Of a stretch of DNA of 49,514 nt, positions 17,026 through 26,018 are shown piece by piece (within the stretch, counting starts at the first letter, position 1; each line of letters opens with the position of its first letter). Both the position numbers and the translations under genes were made by a program. The notes under the pieces are model-generated. The model did not search any database and was not told the origin of the DNA. It saw only the letters and a program-made list of their open reading frames with translations. The stretch comes from Candidatus Zhuqueibacterota bacterium. GTDB taxonomy: Bacteria; Zhuqueibacterota; Zhuqueibacteria; Oceanimicrobiales; Oceanimicrobiaceae. The stretch covers positions 1 through 49,514 of the forward strand of contig JAJDAD010000058.1 in NCBI GenBank assembly GCA_029262055.1, written 5' to 3'.

Positions 17026-17520
17026 CTAGAAGTTTTTTTGATAAGCGAAAACATACTCGGATCTGACAGGAATCGCGAGTGCATCGCTGGTGACGGTAAC
17101 CGTCATTTTTTTATAGAACGTTTTCGTCGGGTTCACGACTGAGTCGAGGTTTGCTTCGCTGACGTAATTCACAGCAACATTAACTTGCATTTGACCAACC
17201 GGCGTGGCCTCGGTCAAAGTCAGACCATTGAAGTCATCAACATCGTCGAATGACGGGTAACTCTCGCTGACGCCATGTGTGAGCGGCGGCGTCCCAAAAG
17301 CGGCCGGCATACTGGCCGGCGTATTGGCAATCGTGGTTTCATCGAATGCTCTGGTTTTCCCTTCCTCGATGAACCGCTGGGCAAGATTGAGAGCGTACAA
17401 TTCGATCTGCTGGTTGATGGTTGCCTCGCTGTTGCCAAGAGTCAGGCGATTAATCGAGAGTGTCGTCAGGGAAAAGATGACGATGGCGCCAATTGTGAGA
17501 ATGAGTTCTCTGCTGCCCAA
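17026..17520 (-). CDS. Small pilin-like protein (PilV-like)
   Basis: A 164-residue protein starting MGSRELILTIGAIVIFSLTTLS, a hydrophobic helix that continues into an amphipathic spine (INQQIELYALNLAQRFIEEGK), then a beta-rich domain including MTVTVTSDALAIPVRSEYVF. This is the general design of PilV/minor pilins. The start codon is TTG at 17520, supported by AGAGGT 7 bases upstream and by the shared MG N-terminus of its relatives. It starts 5 bases after the secretin stop, so it is co-transcribed. A glutamate occurs at residue 5 of the precursor, which would be position 3 if the MG were removed. Confidence 0.6.
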   Translation of the reverse strand: MGSRELILTIGAIVIFSLTTLSINRLTLGNSEATINQQIELYALNLAQRFIEEGKTRAFDETTIANTPASMPAAFGTPPLTHGVSESYPSFDDVDDFNGLTLTEATPVGQMQVNVAVNYVSEANLDSVVNPTKTFYKKMTVTVTSDALAIPVRSEYVFAYQKNF

Positions 17521-17525
17521 TTGAT

Positions 17526-18737
17526 CTACCTCTTGCCCTGCAAACTGCCCGACCGCGGTCTACGCCTGGGTTTTGTGCTGAGTTGCTGGACTTTGCTTTT
17601 GAATTCGCGCCTTCTCTTCTCGATCAGGTTGACCGGACCGGTGCGCATGGTGAGTCTTTCGGCGATGGTCGGGATTATTGTCGCCTGCAGAATAATAACC
17701 AGCTCTTTTTTCGTCACAGAGGTCGAATTGTATCCAAAAAGATAGCGTAGACCAAAGAACCAGGGCGGAAGATCTTTGAGTAGCGGGATACCTCTGCGAC
17801 TGTGTGTTTTTTGATTTGAGAACAGCCCGGCTATGACGGTTTCTTCGCCGTTAACCAGGAGCACCTGCGTGAAGCTCTCTGTGATATTCTTGGTCACAGC
17901 CACCGGATCGGGTGTGACTGAGCTGCGTTCTGCCCGGATGTCCAGGTGGATAAACATGGAATCTGCCGGCCCCACTACCCGGGGCACAACAGTCAGGATA
18001 ATGCCGGATTCGTACTCAGTAAAGCGAGTGTTGCCGGCAAAATCCCGCGTGGTCAGGAAGAAGTTGGTCCCTACTTTTATTTTGCCCTGTTCCTGGTCCA
18101 TCACCTTGATAGACGGACTGGCCAGCAGCTCGCCCTTGTCAAGCGACTCAAATGTGCGTAGCAACGCAAAAATATCCCACGAGCGCGCTTTCTCCTTGAC
18201 GCTGATATTGAACAGGTCCCGGGTGACCTGGGATGCGAATTGGCCGTTGACGGTAACCCGGCCGTTGCGCACCAGCGACCAGTCGACACCGGCCTCTGCC
18301 AGGGTGGAGTAGTCGGCTTCAAAGAAGACGGCATTGATTTCTATTTCTCTGGTGTGGGTTGTGATAAGACCGGAGTCGCCACTGTTGCCCTGTTCGACCA
18401 GAGGAACGACTTCGTAGAAGCGCTCGCGCTCTTCGTATTTCAATAAATTGGAGCGCAACATGTACTCAAGCGCGTTTTTCCAGTACATGTTGTTGATCAT
18501 GACGTCGATCGGCGCGGCGAGATCTTCGGCGCCAATAATGATCTTGCCCTCATGCCGCAGGCTGAACTGGCTCAGTATTTCAATTGCAGTGTTGAGCGGG
18601 AGGCTCCTGTCAAGTGTCACCAGCTCATCCGGCCGGATGGAACGGGGTCTGGTTTCTTGAGCTGGCAAGAGTGCACCCTGCGACAGAACAATGCAGACTG
18701 CTATCAGGTATCTCCAGCCCCTGGCTTGGATTTTCAT
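17526..18737 (-). CDS. pilQ: Short PilQ/GspD-type secretin
   Basis: An outer-membrane secretin pore for the pilus-like fibre. From the ATG at 18737 the protein is 403 residues with a signal peptide ending near GALLPAQ. An STN-like N-domain follows (LPLNTAIEILSQFSL, NALEYMLRSN), then the secretin beta-barrel with ASPSIKVMDQEQGKI, LTVVPRVVG, GEETVIAGLFSNQ and the signature RRGIPLLKDLPPWFFG. The frame could begin 22 codons earlier (18803), but those residues precede an otherwise normal signal peptide. Typical PilQ proteins are 600-700 aa; AMIN and multiple N1 domains are absent here. The C-terminal tail is basic. Confidence 0.85.
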   Translation of the reverse strand: MKIQARGWRYLIAVCIVLSQGALLPAQETRPRSIRPDELVTLDRSLPLNTAIEILSQFSLRHEGKIIIGAEDLAAPIDVMINNMYWKNALEYMLRSNLLKYEERERFYEVVPLVEQGNSGDSGLITTHTREIEINAVFFEADYSTLAEAGVDWSLVRNGRVTVNGQFASQVTRDLFNISVKEKARSWDIFALLRTFESLDKGELLASPSIKVMDQEQGKIKVGTNFFLTTRDFAGNTRFTEYESGIILTVVPRVVGPADSMFIHLDIRAERSSVTPDPVAVTKNITESFTQVLLVNGEETVIAGLFSNQKTHSRRGIPLLKDLPPWFFGLRYLFGYNSTSVTKKELVIILQATIIPTIAERLTMRTGPVNLIEKRRREFKSKVQQLSTKPRRRPRSGSLQGKR

Positions 18738-18877
18738 ACGTATCTGATTCCTAATCATAATGACTGCAAGCATCAAACGGCGGAGGCGGCCGCCGGGCTG
18801 CAAAAAACTTCAATGTCGTCGAAAGAAAAAATCCTGATAAATACTGTCCGTAGTTTTACAGGGCCCCTTCGGTTGGT

Positions 18878-19771
18878 TCAATTTCGTCCGTCGATGGTTA
18901 GAATAACGCGTTCGGCACGTCCGCGTTTAGATATCATGAATTCTGCCTGATTTTTCTGTTGATTGATCGCCACCAGATTACCCAGGTAGACCCGGTCACC
19001 GACTCTAACTTGTTTCAACGGGCCGCCGGCTTCGGAGATGAAGACCGCATTGGGTGTAACTGCTTTGAGGGACGCCTTTGAGATGTCTATCTCGCCCGGC
19101 TTCTTCTTGGGCAGCGCATTGACCTCGCGTGTTTTGGATCGAGCGACTCTCTTGCCGGCGATCGCCCTGAAGATATCGCCCTGCCTCTTGTAGCCCAGGG
19201 CGACGCCGCCGGCGGATTCACTGAAATTTTCATCAACCGATGCCTGCCCTTTGACGCTGTAGCCTTCTAGCGTCATGGTAAAGCGGCGAAAGCCTTCCTC
19301 AGCGCCAACCCGCAAATTGAGCGACTGGATTTGATACAGGATGGGCTCGTACGTCAGATGCCAGATCAGGCGATTGATGTCGTCGTAACTGCCTTCTCCG
19401 GTAAGCGTGTAGGTAAACTTTATCACATTCTGCGACTCATTCTTTGAGTTCAGCACAAAGTCGTAGTAGATGTTCAATTTGTTAGCGGTCAGGATCCAGT
19501 TCAGATAAGCCAGAGTAAAGGAGGGCTCATCCGCCGAAATGATTCGTTTTGGGGCCTTTTGCCATTGTGAGTTCAAGGTGTCATGGGCAGTTTCGACCAC
19601 TGTCAGTCGCCCGATTTCCGTCCTGGACCTCTTGAGGGTTTCGCGTGTTTCGGCCTGTTCGCTCAGGGCGCCAAGCAGCCTATTGGCGTCTCTGAAGTAC
19701 CAAAATGAGCCTACCGAAAGGAAGATGATCCAGACGACGGCAAGGGTCAGGCTATTTCTGCGAGCAAACAC
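18878..19771 (-). CDS. PilO-PilP fusion, pilus inner-membrane alignment protein
   Basis: A 297-residue protein. One membrane helix (8-25) is followed by a short coiled coil and a ferredoxin-like PilO domain (about 85-173, with YLNWILTANKLNIYYDFV and FRRFTMTLEGYSV). Then come RQGDIFRAIAGKR (197-209), the place where PilP has its RDPF-type motif, and a beta domain (SKASLKAVTPNAVFISEAGG, VRVGDRVYLGNLVAIN) like the PilP C-terminus. PilO aligns the inner-membrane platform; PilP is a lipoprotein linking it to PilQ. Fusion removes the PilP lipid anchor. The start is GTG at 19771 with AAGGA 7 bases upstream. Order PilMN-PilOP-PilQ matches the canonical pilMNOPQ operon. Confidence 0.75.
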   Translation of the reverse strand: MFARRNSLTLAVVWIIFLSVGSFWYFRDANRLLGALSEQAETRETLKRSRTEIGRLTVVETAHDTLNSQWQKAPKRIISADEPSFTLAYLNWILTANKLNIYYDFVLNSKNESQNVIKFTYTLTGEGSYDDINRLIWHLTYEPILYQIQSLNLRVGAEEGFRRFTMTLEGYSVKGQASVDENFSESAGGVALGYKRQGDIFRAIAGKRVARSKTREVNALPKKKPGEIDISKASLKAVTPNAVFISEAGGPLKQVRVGDRVYLGNLVAINQQKNQAEFMISKRGRAERVILTIDGRN

Positions 19772-19796
19772 TGTATTGTCCTTTCATCAGCATTGG

Positions 19797-21422
19797 TTAT
19801 TCTTCGTCGGGCCTTGCTTTTCCGTTTAGAGAATCGATGGTGGAGAGCATGCCGGTGCCGTTGGTTTCCGTTCCATGGACTAACTCTTTTTCCATATGAA
19901 AGGTAAACGTACGGGTTCCCTGGAACTGGGATCTGGTCACTTTTTTCAGATTGGCGCTCCCTAACGCCGTTGCCAAAACCGGAATCCTCTCGCGCTTGCT
20001 TGCTGCACCTCTTATACTCACTTTTGTACCTGACTTGAGCAGTTCAGTTATCCAAATGTCGCCGGCGGCATTGATCTCTTTGTTTAGTTTTAAGAGAAAA
20101 AGTATGGTTTCATCATAGGAGCTGCTGAAGCTGTCAACTAACGCGACCTTGGTTTCGAGCTCAAAAATACGATCATCAAAGGAGCGCACCTGGGTGGTCA
20201 ATGCCTTGTTGTTGTCGAGCTGCTGTTTCATATTGGTCAAGTTGGCATTGACTTTCTTTATTTCCAGGTTCTTGGCGACCAGGGCCCAGGTAAAGGTAAA
20301 TGCCGTAAGGGCCACCAGCAGCAGCAGCGCATAACCATGACCGGCAAGTTTGGGCAGGGTCTGCTTGTCAAGGATGTACTCGGGTAGAAGGTTGTCCTTG
20401 GACTGATACGCAGGTTTCAGCAGTGCTTTCCAGGCCAGGGCTATGGGTACCGCATATCTCGAAAAAAGCAGCCCGCGGTCTTTGAAGCGCAAATCCGATT
20501 GAATCTTCTTGGAGTTCAGGTAGCCGGTGAGCGCTGAGGGGAATTTCTGCCGAAAGTAGTGCTTTGCTTTCAAGCGTGATGAGTGACCGGCGACCAGGAT
20601 CTTGTGTATTTCCGGGATATAGAAATGATCCTGAGCAAATATCATGCGGCTATAGATAACCTCGAGGACGTCATCAGACATGCTGCCTTTGTGCACGATG
20701 GGTGAGATGTGGTAGATCTCCGGGCCCTTCAAGAAGATAACGCGCGAGAAGTCCTGCTCAATATGGACAATGGCCGTAATCTCGTCCTTGTTGAATTTGT
20801 AGATTTCTTTCACCAAATCTATCAAGGCCAACTCGTTGGTGTCCATCAGAACCAGGTTGAGGTTGCTGGAGCGGAATTGGTTGACCTCCTCGATTAAATC
20901 GAGGATAGGAGGGTGGTATTCATAGTCGATCTTCAAGGTCTTCTTATCATGGATAGTGATAAGCCTTGTTTGACGCAGGTTCCCATCCTCGTCGCTACCC
21001 CACAAATCGAGACGATCCTTCAGACGCTTCTTGTTTTTCCGGTCCGCAGCGGTCTGATCTGCGTCCAGGTAATCATACTTCACGGTCAGGTGCGGAGAGT
21101 TGACGGCGACATTCGCTTTCGTCACCTGAAATTTGTCGATAATTGCGTAGAGCTTACTGACGTTGTTGCTTTGCGTTACGCTTCCCGAAAGGTCGTCCTG
21201 GGTCTCTTCTTTTAAGTCCGGTTCTTGAATATCAAAGGCATTCTCCAGATCATTTAGCGAAGCCGGAAGGGCCTTCTCCTCGACCTGGGTTCGCTCCAGT
21301 GGCTCATCCAAAGTAGCTGACTCCAACGCCTTGATATGTGCCTTGCCCCGAACCAGGCTGAGAAATGCAGCCCTGACTTCGTTGCCGTTGATCGTTATTC
21401 CTATCGCGTACTTTATTGCCAT
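19797..21422 (-). CDS. PilM-PilN fusion, pilus platform protein
   Basis: A 541-residue protein. Residues 1-340 have an actin-like PilM/FtsA design: YAIGITINGNEVRAAFL at the start, IVHIEQDFSRVIFLKG as second phosphate region, and ILVAGHSSRL as adenosine motif. At 344-351 comes NLLPEYIL, the hallmark start of PilN (INLLP), then a membrane helix (363-384), a coiled coil, and a ferredoxin-like domain ending with a polar tail. In canonical systems the cytoplasmic PilM binds the short N-terminal INLLP peptide of PilN; here the two are joined just before that peptide. About 45 acidic residues (40-85) interrupt the PilM domain near its start. Starts 2 bases after the pilT stop. Confidence 0.8.
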   Translation of the reverse strand: MAIKYAIGITINGNEVRAAFLSLVRGKAHIKALESATLDEPLERTQVEEKALPASLNDLENAFDIQEPDLKEETQDDLSGSVTQSNNVSKLYAIIDKFQVTKANVAVNSPHLTVKYDYLDADQTAADRKNKKRLKDRLDLWGSDEDGNLRQTRLITIHDKKTLKIDYEYHPPILDLIEEVNQFRSSNLNLVLMDTNELALIDLVKEIYKFNKDEITAIVHIEQDFSRVIFLKGPEIYHISPIVHKGSMSDDVLEVIYSRMIFAQDHFYIPEIHKILVAGHSSRLKAKHYFRQKFPSALTGYLNSKKIQSDLRFKDRGLLFSRYAVPIALAWKALLKPAYQSKDNLLPEYILDKQTLPKLAGHGYALLLLVALTAFTFTWALVAKNLEIKKVNANLTNMKQQLDNNKALTTQVRSFDDRIFELETKVALVDSFSSSYDETILFLLKLNKEINAAGDIWITELLKSGTKVSIRGAASKRERIPVLATALGSANLKKVTRSQFQGTRTFTFHMEKELVHGTETNGTGMLSTIDSLNGKARPDEE

Positions 21423-21424
21423 CG

Positions 21425-22720
21425 TTAGTAGTCGTGTTTAACCAATTCTTCGAATCGTCTCTTGTTGTTGGCGTTGATGTAGGCCTCGAAATAGCTGATC
21501 TTGTTATCTGAATACAGCCTAGCAAGATCCTGCTCGAGCGTGATCATGCCTTTGTCACTCGATTGATGCACTATCTGGTAGATTTCTCCCAAATTGTTGT
21601 TTCTGATGGCCGCCTGGATGGCCGGAGTGGTGACCATCACTTCTTTTGCCAAGATGCGTTGACCATTCTCACTGGGAACGAGTTTTTGTGAGATTACACA
21701 ACTCAAAACGTCGGCAAGCCTGGTGCGGACGCGGTCTTGCTCATCAGCCGGCACCTCTCCGAGGATCCGATCGATACTCTCAATTGCGGAAGAAGTATGC
21801 AAAGTAGAAAAAACCTTGTGGCCGCTGTCGACAACTTCCAGCACGGTCAGCATGGTTTCCGCGTTCCTCATTTCACCAATCATGATGATATCCGGATCCT
21901 GGCGCAAGGCCTGAATGGTACCCTCTTTAAATGAAGCTACGTCCCGGCCGATTTCCCGGTGCTTGACGATTGACTTGATAGGCTTGTGCACGTATTCGAT
22001 GGGGTCGGCGATGATTACGATATGCGCCTCCATCGTGCGATTGTTTGCATCGATGATCGAGTCGAGTGTGGTGCTCTTGCCCGAGCCCGTGATTCCGGTC
22101 ACCAGGATGAGCCCTGATTTTTGATATTTCAAACTCAGTGTTTTCGCAACCTCCTTATGCAGGCCAAGCTTGGAAAAACTGATGACACGGTCATTTACCC
22201 TGCGCATATTCAGTGCCAGGTGATTGAGGTCGAAATAGACTGTTGCCCTGAAGCGAGTCCAGATTTCGCCTTGTTCGTCGTAAACCCGGTAAGAAAAATC
22301 GACATACTTGTGCTTGAGCAAATGCTGTCTGTCAGACACGGTCAGCAAATTGAAAATCAGCAAGTCGGTTTTGTCTACGCTGTAATTTCCCAAATCCCTA
22401 TCCTGCTGCTTGACCCCATGAGTCCTGAACCAGATGCGCTCCTGACACCCGGGGCCACCGAGGTCCAGGTCAGAGGCCTGGAGTTGTTTCATTCTGAGTA
22501 GCAGCGTGTCGAACGACTTCTTGAGCGCGATCTGGACCTCTTCCCCGTTGTCTTCCAGGATATCAGCCACAACTTCCCACCTGTCAGGGACGCTGGAATG
22601 TTGCTGCAACTGCTCCGCCATTCTCTGCAATGGGCTGTTAGCTCCCAATAGGGCAGCGCTATCTGCCCGACTGCGGTCCGCTCTTTGCGGTGTGATGTTG
22701 TTTTGTTGGGACTCGATCAT
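21425..22720 (-). CDS. pilT: PilT/PilU-family retraction ATPase
   Basis: A hexameric motor that depolymerises pilin. Motifs: Walker A GITGSGKSTT, Asp box IIADPIEYVH, Walker B IIMIGEMRNAET, His box VFSTLHTSSA, and the PilT-type C-terminus AIQAAIRNNNLGEIYQIV and GMITLEQDLARLY. The usual Asp-box glutamate (IEDPIEFVH) is alanine here. An unusual ~100-residue N-terminal region rich in Gln precedes the ATPase. The ATG at 22720, 7 bases after the PilB stop, is preferred to an in-frame TTG at 22738. Retraction implies twitching-like motility or DNA uptake, by family knowledge. Confidence 0.88.
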   Translation of the reverse strand: MIESQQNNITPQRADRSRADSAALLGANSPLQRMAEQLQQHSSVPDRWEVVADILEDNGEEVQIALKKSFDTLLLRMKQLQASDLDLGGPGCQERIWFRTHGVKQQDRDLGNYSVDKTDLLIFNLLTVSDRQHLLKHKYVDFSYRVYDEQGEIWTRFRATVYFDLNHLALNMRRVNDRVISFSKLGLHKEVAKTLSLKYQKSGLILVTGITGSGKSTTLDSIIDANNRTMEAHIVIIADPIEYVHKPIKSIVKHREIGRDVASFKEGTIQALRQDPDIIMIGEMRNAETMLTVLEVVDSGHKVFSTLHTSSAIESIDRILGEVPADEQDRVRTRLADVLSCVISQKLVPSENGQRILAKEVMVTTPAIQAAIRNNNLGEIYQIVHQSSDKGMITLEQDLARLYSDNKISYFEAYINANNKRRFEELVKHDY

Positions 22721-22727
22721 TTGCTCA

Positions 22728-24560
22728 CTAAGTATCAACAGTCACACTGATGATTTCACTGATCGTGGTCAGGCCTTGCTTGATTCGCTCTATACCTGAC
22801 TGTCGCAGGGAAAGCATTTTATTCTCAATTGCCAGGTCGCGAAGGGCCTCCTCATTGACTTCTTCGCGCGATTTCAGGATTTCATTTCTGATCTCGCGGT
22901 TGAATAAAAGGGCTTCGGTAATGGCAATCCGGCCCCGATAGCCATCAAAACAATCGTCACAGCCAACGGGTTTATAAAAGGTAGTATTGGCGATTTCGTC
23001 CCGGCCAAAGTCCAGGCGCAGGAGATGGTTAGGATCCGGTTCGGTGTTGGGGATCTTGCACTTTTCACAGAGTTTGCGCACCAGCCGCTGCGCCATCACC
23101 AGGTTGATTGCATTTGCGATTAGGAATGGCTCTACACCCAGCATATAGAGCCGGGCCACGGCACTGACCGCATCGTTGGTGTGGAGTGTCGAGAATGTCA
23201 GGTGCCCGGTATTCGACAAAGAGATTGCGATTTCGGCCGACTTAAGGTCACGGATTTCGCCGACCATCACAATGTCCGGATCGTGTCGCAGGATCGAGCG
23301 CAGGGCGCCGTCGAAGTTAAGCTTCGGGTTTAACTTGACCTGGCGCGCTCCCGAAATCAAGTACTCGACCGGCTCTTCCACTGTCAGGACATTCTTGCTG
23401 GGATCCATCACGTGGCTCAGGGCAGCTACCAGAGTCGTGCTTTTGCCGCTGCCCGTTGGTCCGGTCAAAATGACCATACCCTGCGGTTGCTCGATTGCCC
23501 TGGTGAAGTCAGCCAGAGCCTGGTCCTGCAATCCGATCTTGTTCAAGTCCGTTATGACCTTGCGATCATCTAAAATACGAATAACCACGCTTTCAAAACG
23601 ACGGTCGAATTCGACGCCGACGATCGGGATGACGGAGACCCTGAAACGAATGTAGCAGTTGTCCACTTTCCTTTGAATGTAACCGTCCTGCGCCATGGCC
23701 CGATCAAATCGGTCGATGTTGACAGAGCGGTCCTTTACAACCGCGATGAGGGCTTCGGGTTTGATTTCAGATTGTGTATACCAATGGATCAGCTTGCCGT
23801 CGATCCGAAAGAAGATCTCTGTAGCATTTCCGTCCTTGGGGATGAGGTGGATGTCACTGGCTTCCCGTCGCACCGCTTCAACCAGCATACCTTCAATCAG
23901 GTTGACCAGTCGGCTCTTGTTAATCTCGGCATCGAGAGCATCCTCGTCGACATTTCGGCTATCATCCTCGAAAACTTCGATCTCATCGGCTTCATCGAAT
24001 ATCTTTTGCAGAAATTCGTTGTTTGAATAGAAGGTTTCATGGATCAGTTTTTCGATTTCTTCCAGCGGTGCGTAAGCGAGGTCAATATCGGCAACGTCCA
24101 GTCTGCCGGCGGCAGCGTGCAGGTGCTCATTGGTGGGATCGCTTGTTATCAAGACGAGGACATTGCGTTTGTAGTCATGCCATTTGAAGGGGACTACCTT
24201 ATTCGCAAGCAGGGCGTTTGAGATATCCTCGGGCATGCCGTAAACCAGTTCTTTGATAAACTCGATACGTTCCCTGCTGATGCTGGTCGGAGACAAATCG
24301 ACAGTCGGGAACCCGTACAGTTTGGACATTTCAACGAAAATGTCATGGCGCTCCACACCGAGGTCGTCGATCAGAATGTCTATGAGTTTGCGCTTGGACT
24401 TGCGCGGCTCCCGGCTTTGAATGTCGGAAGCGCGCTGGAGTGTCTCCTCAGTGACGATGCCGGTACTGACAAGTCTCTGCGAGAGGCGGCCCAGTCCGCT
24501 GGCCAGCGGCGTCAGGGTAATCTCGGATGTGATCGTTGGGTTATCTTTTTCTGTGGCCAT
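22728..24560 (-). CDS. pilB: PilB/GspE-family assembly ATPase
   Basis: A 610-residue extension motor. An MshEN-like N-domain (about 25-180) is followed by the ATPase with Walker A GPTGSGKSTT (367-376), Asp box VEEPVEY (394-400; usually VEDPVEY), Walker B DIVMVGEIRD (429-438) and His box FSTLHTNDA. The zinc-binding tetracysteine is complete: CEKC (498-501) and CDDC (534-537). ATG at 24560; the preceding PilC stop is 3 bases away, so coupling is likely. Length is typical for PilB. Confidence 0.92.
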   Translation of the reverse strand: MATEKDNPTITSEITLTPLASGLGRLSQRLVSTGIVTEETLQRASDIQSREPRKSKRKLIDILIDDLGVERHDIFVEMSKLYGFPTVDLSPTSISRERIEFIKELVYGMPEDISNALLANKVVPFKWHDYKRNVLVLITSDPTNEHLHAAAGRLDVADIDLAYAPLEEIEKLIHETFYSNNEFLQKIFDEADEIEVFEDDSRNVDEDALDAEINKSRLVNLIEGMLVEAVRREASDIHLIPKDGNATEIFFRIDGKLIHWYTQSEIKPEALIAVVKDRSVNIDRFDRAMAQDGYIQRKVDNCYIRFRVSVIPIVGVEFDRRFESVVIRILDDRKVITDLNKIGLQDQALADFTRAIEQPQGMVILTGPTGSGKSTTLVAALSHVMDPSKNVLTVEEPVEYLISGARQVKLNPKLNFDGALRSILRHDPDIVMVGEIRDLKSAEIAISLSNTGHLTFSTLHTNDAVSAVARLYMLGVEPFLIANAINLVMAQRLVRKLCEKCKIPNTEPDPNHLLRLDFGRDEIANTTFYKPVGCDDCFDGYRGRIAITEALLFNREIRNEILKSREEVNEEALRDLAIENKMLSLRQSGIERIKQGLTTISEIISVTVDT

Positions 24561-24563
24561 AGG

Positions 24564-25907
24564 TTACTTCGAGAGGGGTGATGGTGGTGAAACGAATCCC
24601 AGTTCCGAGGAAATTAAGGTCAACCCAACAATCATCAGAGTAGCAACAATTGAGATAGTCAGGTTGATTATATCTACTAGTCTGCTCATTTTATGCTTGT
24701 TTTCTTTCTCATAGTAGTTTGCCAACTGCAGGGCTGTCTCACGCAGAGTGCCGGACTCTTCGCCGGCTTTCAATCGTCGCACTGCAGTCAGAGTGAAGCA
24801 GTTGGCACGGCTCAGGCATTCTACGAAACTCTTGCCCTCCCGCAGCATTGCCGGAACGACCATGCTGGTGACCTGCTTTTCGATGTACGCGTTTCTGCAT
24901 GACTCCGCGGCAATCCGGATCGCGGTAATATTTTCCCCCGAGGAGCTGTAGAGTCCATTAAAAACTCTGGCAAAAATCTCTATGCTGGTCTTATGCAGGA
25001 CCGGGCCCAGCACCGGCAGTCGCAACAGATTCCTGTCGATGATGTAGCGACCTCTCTCGGTTTTGCTCCACTGCCAGAAAGCCACAACAGGAATCGTGAA
25101 AGCAAGCGAAAGAACGAGCCAGTTGGAAGCCAGGAAGTCGCTAAGGTTCAAGGTCGCCTGAGTCATTGGCGGAATTTCAATGTTGTGTTTGGCGAGCATG
25201 GTGGTCATCTTTGGAAAGATGTACATGATGTAGAATCCCACGGCTGAAAATAGTGCAAAAAAAACAACCATTGGCATCAGCAGTACGGACCGCAGATTGT
25301 TTTTGAATTCCTCTTCACGCTCAAGGAACTTGGCAGTGCTATCATAGATTGCCGCCATGTTGCCGCTGGTCGATGCAACAGACAGCATGTGGGCTGTAAA
25401 TCTTCCAAATACGTCTTCATGCTTGGCGTAAACCGTTTTTCCTTCGCTGCCTGATTTTAAGTCCTTTTGGATGTCTGAAATTGTCTCGCGCAGGCGCCGG
25501 TTTTCCGTGTCGCTGCGCACCAGCGTCAAAATTTCGTCGTAGGAGAATTTTTCTTTTAGCAAGTCCGCGCAGATGCGCACAAACAGAACCAGGTCTTTGA
25601 CCGGTACTTTAAACTTAATATCGATAAGCTTCCTGCGCACATAGTAGACTTTGTACCCCATCTTGATGAGGGCTTTACGCAGCTCCTCCTGCGAGAAAGC
25701 CCGTTGTTCACCCTGGATCGGCGCCTCGGAAGACTTAGACACTTTGTAGAGGAATACCTGCTTTTTCTCGATCGTGTCAATCCGGACCCCTTTCGTCTTG
25801 ACGACCTGTTGCAGTTTGCTCTTTACAGCCTTGTTGTCCAGACTATAGATGACTCCCTGGATGGGTTTCCCGGTGATGTTGACTCCGGTGTAGCGGTATT
25901 CTGGCAC
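24564..25907 (-). CDS. pilC: PilC/GspF-family platform protein
   Basis: An inner-membrane platform on which PilB and PilT act. The 447-residue protein has two T2SSF domains with helices at VVFFALFSAVGFYIMYIF, WLVLSLAFTIPVVAFW and TISIVATLMIVGLTLI. Diagnostic phrases include VRICADLLKEKFSYDEIL, FGRFTAHMLSVASTSGNM and LKAGEESGTLRETALQLANYYE. The N-terminal ~110 residues (two-part, VPEYRYTGVNITGKPIQG) are longer than usual. Start is a GTG at 25907 with CGGA 7 bases upstream. It follows the pilin candidate across a large stem-loop. Confidence 0.92.
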   Translation of the reverse strand: MPEYRYTGVNITGKPIQGVIYSLDNKAVKSKLQQVVKTKGVRIDTIEKKQVFLYKVSKSSEAPIQGEQRAFSQEELRKALIKMGYKVYYVRRKLIDIKFKVPVKDLVLFVRICADLLKEKFSYDEILTLVRSDTENRRLRETISDIQKDLKSGSEGKTVYAKHEDVFGRFTAHMLSVASTSGNMAAIYDSTAKFLEREEEFKNNLRSVLLMPMVVFFALFSAVGFYIMYIFPKMTTMLAKHNIEIPPMTQATLNLSDFLASNWLVLSLAFTIPVVAFWQWSKTERGRYIIDRNLLRLPVLGPVLHKTSIEIFARVFNGLYSSSGENITAIRIAAESCRNAYIEKQVTSMVVPAMLREGKSFVECLSRANCFTLTAVRRLKAGEESGTLRETALQLANYYEKENKHKMSRLVDIINLTISIVATLMIVGLTLISSELGFVSPPSPLSK

Positions 25908-25934
25908 AGGTTATTCCGGTTTTCTTATAAGTAC

Positions 25935-25998
25935 AGAGGCCGTTCCAGAAGCTCGCCATTACAAACCAGACGAGAAACAGGCTTCCGAAACGGCCTCT
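25935..25998 (-). promoter_or_regulatory. 18-bp stem-loop between pilin and pilC
   Basis: The arms 25935-25952 and 25981-25998 pair over 18 positions (16 Watson-Crick and 2 G-U in the minus-strand RNA) around a 28-base loop. The outer 10 bp (AGAGGCCGTT / AACGGCCTCT) are perfect. It starts about 20 bases after the pilin stop. No U-tract follows, so it looks like a 3'-end stabiliser or processing site that lets pilin mRNA accumulate above the machinery mRNA, not a standard intrinsic terminator. Confidence 0.7.
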
Positions 25999-26018
25999 AA
26001 TGTGCACTATGGATAGAA

